This document shows, piece by piece, positions 36,901 to 48,900 of a stretch of 64,000 nt of DNA. The notes under the pieces are model-generated. The model saw only the letters and a program-made list of their open reading frames with translations, had not been told where the DNA came from and searched no databases. This DNA is from Xiphophorus maculatus (taxonomy: Eukaryota; Chordata; Actinopteri; Cyprinodontiformes; Poeciliidae): contig NC_036457.1 in NCBI RefSeq assembly GCF_002775205.1, forward strand, positions 11,446,996-11,510,995, in the 5' to 3' direction. The translations under genes were made by a program, and so were the position numbers. The stretch's first letter is position 1. Every line of letters begins with the position of its first letter.

Positions 36901-39900
36901 CATGAGCTTAATGGTTAGTTTCTTTTATTTCACTGCTCTGTTATGAACAGTGCTTGAAGCAGGTTTTTATTTCTCCTGGTGTTGCCTGGAATTGCAACAA
37001 AAATCATTATAATCTCTCCTCCTTTGTAATAACTATTGATTAAAGCTTTTAATCAGATATGTTCCACTTTCATACCTGGAAGATGCTTCATATTACCAGC
37101 AGCTGGATCGTTTTCAGAATCACCACCAGAGCAGTCATCAATTTGGATACTTACTTTTAATTTAAAAATCTCTCCAGACGTTAATGTTTAAGTAGATTAA
37201 TGAGTTTTTTTGTTACCTTTTTAAACCTTGTTTTTTTTTTTTTCCAGTTTTCTCACTAATCCAGATGGTGTTTTTAATAAGATTTTATTAGCTGTTATTA
37301 TTATTATTGTCTACGTTGGTGGCTGCTCCTCATTTAATCATCACTTCAAGTACCCTTAAGATCCAACTTGTTTAAAAAAAAAAAATCCAGTTGATAATTT
37401 ATTAACTTGATGATGTTTTGAAGCTGAATGTCAGCCGGTTGACTTTGCTGACATTTGCCAGCCCAGTGGGAGAGCTCCCCCTCTGCTCTGCATTATTCAT
37501 TCCTAATTAGATTAGTTACATAGCTACAGTTTGACTTCAGCTAAATGAAACCTCTTTTGGCTAACTTTGGTTTGTCAATATGATTTAAAAGTAACTGACA
37601 ACTTTTCTGCCATTTTTCTTTTTCAGTTTGTGAAGTTTGCTAATATAGAAGAGGACACTCCATCGTACCACCGCAGCTACGACTTCTTTGTGTCCCGCTT
37701 CAGTGAGATGTGCCATTCAAACTATGAGGACCCTGACATCCGTACCAAGTATGTAAATAGCTGCTTTGTTTGCTCTCTGGAGACACAAATATCCACAAAG
37801 TGCTGTTTTTAGATTAAGTGGAAAGTTTTTTTTTTTTTTTTTAGATTAGAATTGCCTCAAGTTCTTTCTTTTATGAACTGATTTTTAAAATAGACACCTT
37901 TTTAAAATAACTTTGGATCAAAGTTATTTGATCCAAAGTCAATCAGTAGTTAAAAATACATAGTGCTATAACTGGAACTCTTTTTATACTCTTTTATTGC
38001 TATTAAGGGCTTTCTGTCATGTGTAAATGTTGCCACTAGGATTCGGATGGCGGGGATTAAAGGTCTGCAGGGTGTGGTGAGGAAGACTGTGAATGATGAG
38101 TTGCAGGCAAATATCTGGGATCCCCAGCACATGGACAAGATCGTCCCTTCTCTGCTGTTCAACCTGCAGAGTGGAGAGCGCACAGAGAGGTGAGTGTTCA
38201 TGCGCTATTTATTGCATCTGTATTGAAGCTAGCATGTTGGTTTTTATCCAAATGAAAAAACAAAAGTATATGGAAGCCCCTTCGTTAGAGGCAATGTCTA
38301 GAAGCATTACCAACATCTAAAAAATATCTAATTACAGTAGAGATGCACCAATCAGAAGTGTGATTCCAATTACTGATCTCTGGTGTTTATAAAGCTCTGA
38401 CCTGCTGATTTTAGTGGATCCAGATTTCTCCGTAGGAACTATAAGACCAATGTTAACCATAGTTTTTGAGCAGCCGTCATACTTGAACAGAAGCTGAAAT
38501 TTATCATCAATCTAAAAGTAGGACAAAATGAATATGGAGTAGACATTTGAAGCAGTTAGCATTACTATAGCACCATCTACATTATCTTGCTTAACTCTGA
38601 GTTTCCCAAAGTTTTTGCCCTTCATGTTTTCTGCTGAATGTCTTGTTCTGTCGCTTACTGTTAAAATGGCCGGCACGACTCGATATGTTGTAGAAAATTT
38701 CATTTCTTTGTTCTTCTGACTTTGCTTTACACAACTAAAATTAGCTAACTTTGTGTCTTTTTGCCTTAGTAAAGTATTTCCACAACAAAAGCGTTAATTG
38801 AAAAAATATTGGGTTTTGATTTAATCTTCTCTAGGCTGTTCTAATAAATCCTTCTGTTGTGAATTTGAAGTCATTACTAGATTTTTCTCTCAAGTTCAAG
38901 AACAATACTCCTTTAATATTTCACTAACTTGCCTTTCTACTTTTAAACTTTTAACTAAATGCGTTGTATTTCTAAGGAATAATAATTTCTTAGGAAGCTA
39001 TAATTTAATCTACCACCAGCACTCTTCCTTTCAGAAACATTTTAACTTGTCATCATGCGTCTTTACAAACTCCTGTTAAGATAATCCAACTGTTTTAATT
39101 TTGCACTCAATTGACAGCTGGCTATATTTTTTTTCCTAATTACCAGGCTTTCTTGTACAGTAGTCTCTTGAAGATGTTTCAGTCGCTGCTTTTTAATTTT
39201 CTTTAATTAACTATTTAAATATTTAGTGAAAATGTCTGGCCTTAAATGAAATCCACCATGAATTGAGAGTATCTGCTGTATTTTATTTGACTCGAATGTT
39301 TCTTGTGAGACAAGTTTTAAATGAAGCAACATAATAAAATCACTCAACACAGAACAGAGAACTGTGAAAAGAGATTGGTAAACAAACATTAAACATTTCC
39401 CTGATGTCCTCATATGAACTGTTATGCTATTTTATACAAATTAATATTTAAATTTAGGTAACTTCAAACCTTTTTCAGCAGGATCATGGTTCTGTCTTGA
39501 TGACGTGCCAAACTCAAACATGACTTCAGTGTATAAAAACATAAGAAAAGGTGAGCACAATGATGGAAAAAAAAAATCACTTGTCACTTAACTAGCAAGA
39601 GTCACAGAGTTGAATATGAGATCCTAACAGATCAAATCATAGCGCAGCAACCATATCTCTAAGTTATTAGTGTTAATAAAAAAACTTACAAATAGCCATG
39701 AAATTGATCAAGTGTTAAACTCAAACTCAACCTATAGGCATTAGAAAATTTAAAAAAAGAACTTGACTGGAATATTTACTGATCACAGAAAGTCAGATAA
39801 AAGGAGCGACTCAGGACTTTTGCACACCACAATGCCTAACTTAAGCTTAAGTTTTTGCTTCTAAAGGCAAACTGTCATCTGACGTTTACATAACTATTAT

Positions 39901-42900
39901 CAAGCAGATCAGTCATATTTAATATGTGGTGATTAAGCTGAAGCTCCAGCCTTGACCTTCCAAATCTTGACAGCCCAGTCCAGAGCCTCTGAGTCTCACC
40001 TATAACTCATGCCATTTATCATTATTGTCACTTTATGAACCCACTGACAGCTCTGTTCTCCTCAAGGGGGATTTATTAAACCACCAGCACAATCCAAGAA
40101 CAAACATGCTGCAGTGTGGGTTGAAATATTTAAGAAGACAGGAGAGGAGCATGAAAGGACGATGCAAAGAGAGTAAAAAGAGGAGTGGGTGGAGAATAAT
40201 ATCTCAAGTAGGAGTCTGAAGGTGCCAGTTTGTGAGACTCTGGAGCCTCACTCTGTTGGCAGCATTCCTCATTCTGAAATTCCCTTTGACGTCAACACCA
40301 AGATCTGACGGGTAAGGGAGCAAGGGGGAAGTAGAACACTGTAGGATGAATAACAGAGCATGGAGCTTTAGAAACAGGGAGGTTATTGACAGAGGGAGTC
40401 GCAGACAGACTGACACTCTCCAACACGTCGCATTTCCCTCTCAGCTTGCCTCCTCTCTGTTTATGTTCTGTGGTTCTGCTCCTGCTGTGCATCCTCATTT
40501 CCTTCTCACACCGTGTCCTGCTTGTCATTACCCACAGCAGTCGGCGCTGAATCTAATTACCTCAAGGTCAAAATTTTTCCTCCCCTTCTGTCCCAGTGGA
40601 CATGGACTATTTTATTTAAAGATCGGAGAGTTCAGACTAATTTTGGAAGTTTCACTTCCTGGAATTACTGTGACTGTATGAAAAAAAGATGTTGCAAATA
40701 TTTTTGTTCCCCTTTCCTAGCAACTCTTTTTTACATGTTAAAGAAGAGTTAACATGTAAACTCTTCTTTGCACTCAGCAGAACAGAGAGACTGGAAACAC
40801 CTGACAATGAGAAGTTCCTTGTTTCACTTGTGGAGAGCTCAGACTTTATCTTTTTACACCTGTTACTAAACCTTAATTAATCATGATTTGATGCTACTTT
40901 CCTGAACACAATAAAACTTTTTAGTTCTGAAACATGAGGGCAGATCTACTCCTAAAACACCCTCCCAGCAAATAGCATCTTCCTGCGTTCACATTCAGAA
41001 GAGCCAACATGGATTCATTTTGGGCAAATTCTGCTCACAATTGTGCATATTTATGTCAGTTTCAAAAATGGATAATAGAATCTCGTTCTCAAAGACCAGA
41101 GTTGTTTGTATTTAGCAGTTTGCATGAAAATAAAAATACCATTGACTAAAACCTGGTGGGAGAAAAAGAGCAATCTGCTGAACTGCTGACTTTCCAAAAT
41201 ATGGCTCAAGGATGCAAATAGTATTTCCAATCAAATAAATTGTCTAAATTTGGTTATAACAACATAACTTTTTTAAACTTAAGAACACAAGCCTTATTCT
41301 TAACCTACCTACAGATGATGCATCACATGCTAGGTTTAATAACCACAACTTCATTCAAGTAATTGTAAAGATGCTCAGTTGATGGGTGGGAGTTTTCACC
41401 GTTGCAAGAAGTGCCTCAGGAAGTGAACTGGTGGACCTTAACGCTAACCAGACATGATTTCTGCAGTCCGTTGTTCTTTGAGTTTTGAGAAATGTCTCAT
41501 TGGGTCAGATCCTGGAGTTTTCTGTTAAATAAAAAAAAATATATATATATTATAAAGCTGCTGGTTCTGATGGGGTTTCTTACTCCAGTGTGTATCTCAC
41601 AACCTTTGAATTCCTTACTTAGTTTTAGAAAACAATCAGGACAGTACTAACAGAGAACTCATTTTCTAATAAAATCTGAAGATCTCACCTCTGAGTCATG
41701 AATATATTTGATTCAGACATTATTAGGTTCAGATTCACTTGAGTCACATTGATAGCACTGTTCTGACAAGTATGCTTTGTTATGTAATGCCATGAATGAG
41801 TAATGAGAGAGAAGAAATCATTAACACCCCCACTTCCAAATAAATACACATAAGTAAATATCTGCATTTTTTACTCTAATACTGTTCTTGCCTCATAACT
41901 TTGGAGCCTATGTATGATTTAGAATTATTTTTCTTCATTTCTAGTTCTGCTGCAAAAGCTTTTAATGGTGGACATCTAAAAATGTGGAATAATGAGTGGA
42001 ACGTCACGCTTAGGACAGACAGGACAAACCACTGCTTTAGTGATGTTTACACAATTTATTTTCTCTTTATTGTAGCAGAAATCATCACAGCCAGCAGCAG
42101 AAGTTTGACAAATTATTCAGTCTGTGTAACTTAAATTTGTCTTAATAAGAATAATAAATGTTTTTAATGGTTGTGTTCCTCACTGTGAAGTTGTAAGCTA
42201 GCTAGTCTGTCACTTTTTTGTTGTCGGCTCTATAATATGGATTAAAATATTTATGTTTGCATTTCATATAGGAGCAGAATACAGCAGTTTATAAACAAGA
42301 AGAGGATCATACTGGACCTCTTCTGGTCAACACATTGCAGTTTGACTGAAAAGGTTTTAATTCAAACACAGAATCATCCTGTAGAGTTCAAAGGAGAACT
42401 ATACTTGTTCTCCTAGGATTTAGTTGTATTTAATTCTGTTGTTTGTTTAGTTTTATTATATATCTCAGAATAAATTTATCTTTTGACTAAAGCTTTAGAT
42501 TATAGGTTTTTTTCAAACTTCTAGAGGTTGTGCCTGAACTTTTCTCAGCGTTAGAGAAAATATAAAAGCTGTGAGCAGAAACTTCATCTTCTTTATTGTT
42601 TTTAAGTTTAAGGAGTTACCGTAAGATTCTTCCTCCCCTTCAGCAGCAGATGAGATAAAAGAGTCAGGATGTTAATAAATAATGCCATCATTGCTGGACT
42701 ACCAGAGGCTTGTTTTGACCAAGTTATAATGGAGGGGTTGATGATTTTAATTATGCATGAGAATAACCCACACATGTATACAGACTTAGGCATGAATATG
42801 TCTCCCATGGTTAAAGCAGATGTGCTCGTCTACACACTGCTGTCTTAGTTCCTACTGCAGAAGAGCTGCAGTCGGTAAAGTCGACCCAGTTCTGAGTGAT

Positions 42901-45900
42901 GCAGTGGTTTATCCAATCCTGAGTGTTTCATTTAGTAAGAAATTGCTCTCTCTCTGTATGTTTGCTTTACTGAGTCATAGCGATTCCAACGTTTCTGTTT
43001 TTCTCTCTCTTGCCTGCACTTCTCTCCCTCTCCTCACTTCCTCCCTTCCCGGTCCCTCGTCTCCCTTTGCTCCTCTTTTTTTCTGCTTCATCACCTGCGC
43101 TGCTCCCCACCAGCCGCTCTCCTTCTCCGCTGCAGGCGTCGGAGAAGGAGAAGGAAAGCCCCGTGGAGCTGACGGAGCGCTGTTTCAGGGAGCTGTTGGG
43201 TCGAGCTGCCTACGGCAACATCAAGAACGCCGTCTCGCCCGTCCTGATGTAAGGCAAATTTCTGGCTCTTTTTAAAGATCTGCCTCTCTTGTGCAGTTGT
43301 TTACATATGCGAACACATCGGCTAACTTGGGGGAAACGCTGCATCTTTGGGTTCTGGAGCATTTTTATCTTTCTGCTGATCAGTTCAGAGGAGAGCGACA
43401 AGGGCGGTGCAAGGGTATCGACTAGATCTGAGATTTTGTTTGTGAATGGGGTGTTTAAATTATATATTACTGTGGCGATGCTATATGTAGATCACATCTC
43501 TGGACAGATATTGTTTTTGGCAGGACATTCTTGATTTTTCATGTCATTTGTTTTGGTTTAAATAATTTGCTAATCTAAATCTTTGCCTGATCCTTTTAAA
43601 GCTGCGTTGTTCTTTTTAATGCAGTCTTTACTGCATCAGTTCTCACTCTCATAGTTTTTTACCTTTTGTTTGTTACACATTTATACCATTTCATTGCTTG
43701 TTACGTGGTTTTGTACCCCATGGCTTCATTTTCAACCTCTAAGCTAAAGATTTCCAGAGCTTTTGTTTTTTTGAGTGAAACTTTGGTGAAACCAAACAAG
43801 TGAAATAAATTACAGTACTTACAATTAAAGCTAAATAGGAAACAGTTGTAAATTTTAGAATTATTTAACATTTGGGTATTTTTTAACTGAATCTTTAGTA
43901 CAGGATAAAGGATTTTACCACTGATATACTGTTGTTTTATTTGCAATGTAGTGTACATCAAAGTACCCTGTAAAATGATATAGTTCAAGAGACTATGACA
44001 AAGATGTTGATCTACTTTGGTTGCAACTTATCTGTTGTGATAACCTTTAGGAGATGTGCCACAACTTTGGAGTTTTTACATAAAAAAATGCAGTATCTTT
44101 TATTTGAATGAGAAGAGCAGCTATTGTTTCTGCTTCTTCCAAAAATACAGCAACAATAATTTTAGTAATGTCTGAGAATTTGTTGCACGGAAACATAAAG
44201 GGAGCATCTAGGCGAGACTGTAATAAAATCCAAGCGACTCTACTGTGTTCCTTATCTTCAGGAAATATAAGGGTTTGGTGCTTTTTCATCTTTTTGACGT
44301 TTTTTTTATTTCTTTCATGGCATTGCTGCATAGAAAAGCTCCAAATCCAGCACGAAAACACGACGTCTTACTGTCTGTGGAACTCCAAAGAATCCATTAC
44401 AAACGTCAAACCACCGTCTGATAAAAGACATTTTAGTGGTTAAACTGGACCAATTATATTGATATGTCTTATCTGATTATTTACAAAATATAAAAACTTG
44501 CTTATTCATGATGGATTACAGCCACTTGTAAATTTACTGTTTCTATATTTTAAGCACCATCAGACTAAAATTGTTCTTGTATTCAGTATTTACTCTCAGA
44601 TACTTATACCTACCTTCTTATCTCAGTTCTATCTTTGCATCTCTTCTCTCCATCTCCTCTGGCCTCCACTTCTCCCTCCCTCCTCTCTGTCTCTTCCCAC
44701 TCCAGGCACATGGACAACCACTCTCTATGGGAGGGAAAGATCTTTGCTGTGCGTTGCTTCAAAATCATCATGTACTCCATCCAGGTGAGAGAGACGATGC
44801 CCGCTCACACTCCTGAAAACCTCGTCTCACTCTGCTCTCATACTATCCGACTCCAGATATTATCATGAGATGTGTTATTTGCTTTCAGACAGCCTCATGT
44901 TTTTATTTATCACCAGCTTTATCACACACCCTAGAGGCCAAAGCGGATACATCCTCCAGTGTTCGGTTTGATTAGCTTTATGTTTCTGCAGTGTGTTCAC
45001 ATTTTGTCGGGACAAAAAAACCCAAAAACAGCCCTTATTCATCGGTTTCCTTCATTTTTCACTCATGTTTCAGGCAGTCCCTCTTCTGCTCTTTTTGTTA
45101 TAGTCCCAACACTCTCACTTAGTAATCCAGCAACTCCTGGGCCATCTGGATGCTAACAGCAAGAACTCGGCCAAAGTGCGGGCTGGCATTGTGGAAGTGC
45201 TGCTGGAGGCTGCTGCCATCGCAGCCAGCGGCTCCGTAGGTGCGTCACGCCTGGAGAACAGAAACTCTGCTTGGCAGTTTTCAAATCTGGAAAGTGCTGA
45301 GGATTTAAAAAATGTTGAGCCTTTTGTTGTGTGAATGCAGGCCCTACAGTGTTGGAGGTGTTCAACACCCTGCTGAGGCAGCTGCGCCTCAGCGTGGACT
45401 ACGAGTTGACCGGCTCGTATGACGGAACCAACATCGGCACCCAGATCATCAAAGCTCACGAGGAGCGGCAGCTGCAGGAGGCTGTCATCAGGACCATTGG
45501 TTAGCCTGTTGCTTTCATATAAGGCAGCTTTAAATAAATACATCTGTTTTTCCACTTATTTAATGTTTACTTTTTGTTTCCAGGCTCATTTGCCAACACC
45601 CTACCCACATACCAGAGGTCAGAGGTCATGCTGTTCATCATGGGAAAGATCCCGGTCCCTGGAGTAAATTTGACTCTTCCCCCTAACGAACTTGTGTAGG
45701 TTTTTTCACACCTCTGCACACAGTACCTCTTATAGACATTTTCCCATGACCAAGAATAATACAGAGATGTTCAAAATGTTGTTTGAATACAAATGTATTT
45801 AGACCCAGGTTTAAATGCATTGTTTCCATTTCCAGGCCTCAGGGAACACAAATGATTCAGATTATGTTGCTCAAGTCCTTGGTGCAGGTAAATGTTTGCT

Positions 45901-48900
45901 TTTTCTTTTCATGATTCTAAGATTTTAATGTATGGTTCTATTTGTAGCATTTAGAAGCAAGAAGGTAAATATTAAACATCAGATGAGGTTTCCCCCAGAA
46001 AACTTGCTAAGCCCGATGGTCGGGGCGCCAAGGCGATCCACCGGCGGCCCACCGGGTTTTTGTATTAAAAGATGTTAAGTTGACAAGAAATGTAAAATTA
46101 TTACTGGGTAACTATGTGTAACGGGAAAACATCTCGAGTGAAATCCTATTTAAACCCACAACTAGTCTTTAAAAACAACTAATCAAAAAATACAATTAAA
46201 ATGAATATCAATTATTTGCACTTCTGTTTAATCCAAATTAAGTCATCAGCTCTATAAGGCCCCCTAGGGATTCAGGGGCCCCATAAATGCTAATATGTTA
46301 ACACAGACCACAGATATGGTCTGTATCTGTAACTGTATCTGTAACATACAGATACAGATACATATGGTCTGTAAATGTAAAATTTGTTTATTGAGATTAT
46401 CAATACTGCTAAATTTGATTTAATGGTTTCAGCATACATAAATTAAAACATTTTTAAATGGTTAATATTTAAATGTAAAATTTTAAGGAGCTGGCAAGTT
46501 TAATTTGTAGAAGTTCAAACAACAATATTGATAGTTAGATAGTTTTGTTACCACCACAGTTACAATCTGATGCTGTGAGTTTAATTTTCGAGTTTAAGCT
46601 CTGTTTGTTCGCAAATTTAAATTGGTAAACTGCAATTGTAATTTATTGCTTTTTATTTTGGCCAATTAAATTACTCCCCCTTTCCCAGTTTAAATCTGAC
46701 ACAGAAGCTTCTAGAGGTGCCAATGTTTTTAGCAGCAAGAGGGGCCCCTAAGTCAAATTCTGCTTAAGGCTTCATACAGCCTTGGACCGGCCCTGCATGA
46801 TGAGTTAAATCCGCTGCACTGCGCACAGAAATCTGCAATAAACGGTAGATTTAATTCAATGCTGCTAATGTGGCTTTAGTAGCTCTTCCATTTCGTGTCT
46901 GTTGAGTTTTTAATAAGAGCCACAGAAACTGTTCTGGTTGCTGGAGTTAATGGGACGAGATTATCAGAGGGTGCGCGCATTAACTCTGGCTGACTAAATA
47001 ACGCATTTGATATGGTTTGATGCATTGTGTAATACATAAACTACAGGGAAGACAGAGCCACACGCTTGGCAGTGTGTTGAGATGTAAACGCTGTACATAA
47101 TTGTTCGTTCACAAATATAAGTCATTCTCACCGCTCCCTCAACACGCACCTCTGAATTTGCGACTACAAGTTATTCCTGAGGTTCGCCTAAAGCTGCGCA
47201 ACCAGAGCTAACGCAGTGGGTTTTAAACTCCTACCTTGAGTTCTCCAAAGAAACATAATTCCTCACAGGAAGTTGATGTAAATATCTGTACAGGTCAGCC
47301 TGTGTCCAGTTTGAGTGAAAGGAGGCGCACGCAAGTAAACTTCATCAAGCAGTTGCAGTGCGCGAGGCAACGAGCAGAGGCGCAAGCTGTATGATTGGTC
47401 AGTGTGCTGCCGGCTTTAAATACATAAATTATAAAACTATCTATTATAAATGTATCTTTTAGGAATAAATCTGCTCCGCTAGTGAAATGCTCAGAGTAAC
47501 AGAAACGCTTGCAGTCCGGCTTAAAAACGCAAAAGAAAAAAAATGAAGCGATTTTTAAAAATGTATTATTATTATTTTTTGATTATTATTTTCCTAAAAA
47601 CATAAACAAGCAATGCTTAGCCTGGGGGAGGGGCTAGTAAAGCATGGCGAGCCGCCAGGCTAATAATACACTGGGGGAAACCCTGTTACTGATTGTAAGA
47701 AATACACAACCTCGAGAGAGACTTAGGATTTAATTCCTTAATTGTAAAAAAAATATCTGGACTACAGTCAAATTTACTTATTAAAGAGATAATTTCCTTT
47801 CAATATTAACTTCTTAAGGTGACAATGGGTTTCCAGACCACCAATATGCTCACAGCGTTGCCGGACACTTTCCTGGACCCTCTGCTGTCCTTCTCTCTAA
47901 TCAATCACCCGGAGGTCCGGTTACTTGTTCTCCAGATTCTCCTCAGCCTCATCGACAGGCATGACAACAGGCCCAAATTCGCAACAGTCTGGTGAGTAAA
48001 TCTCTTTGCAGCAGCAAGAACGGGTCTGCAGTTGTAGTCTTGTAGAGTTTACAGGTTGCACCCGTTTTGCTGTCTTCCTGTGTAGCATCATCTCTGACAT
48101 CTCTGTGCTGAAACTCAAAGTTGACAAGTGCTCCAGACAGGACAATTTATTCATGAAAAAGGTACTCCATCATCATTCTGCTAGTCATTTTTCTGTGTTT
48201 TCCCATGCTGAAAATAAGCAGAACATTGGAAACATTTGGAAATTCTTTATTAAATCTGTACTTTCCTTGGGATAAATGGATCTAAAACATTAACCTCCAC
48301 CCGCAGCATGGCCAGCACCTGTGCCGACACATCTACCTTGGTTGTAAAGAACAGAGCAGCAGCCAGCAGCACTATGAGACCCTCTATGCTCTGTTGGGTC
48401 TTCTCTGCGTGGAGTTGGCGAACGAAGAGGTGGTGGTGGACCTCATCCGACTGGCACTCGCCTTGCAGGTATGGATGAACATAACACTTCATCAAATCTG
48501 CTTTGAATAAACGATTGGGGAGTTTTGTTTATTTTGTTTGTGTCCTCTGCAGGACTTGGCCCTGTGCACGGATGAAGATCTGACTATTTATAACCGCTGT
48601 GCTGTGCATGCCCTCTCCGCCGCCTACCTCAACCTCATCTGCCAGCTCACCACCGTCCCAGCCTTCTGCCAACACATACATGAAGTTTGTGTCTGGGTTT
48701 CTTTATGTGAATCTTTGTGTCTTCAGACAAACATGTCATAAACAGTATTTTTGTTTCCTTGCTCTTTTCCAGGTAATTGAGGTGAGACAGAAAGAAAGTC
48801 CTTACCTTTTGCCTGAGGGCATCTTTCTTGAGTGTCCCACGTAAGAAAAAACCTTTTTAATATTCTTTTATCGCAAATATTGTCTTTATTTACAAAACAT

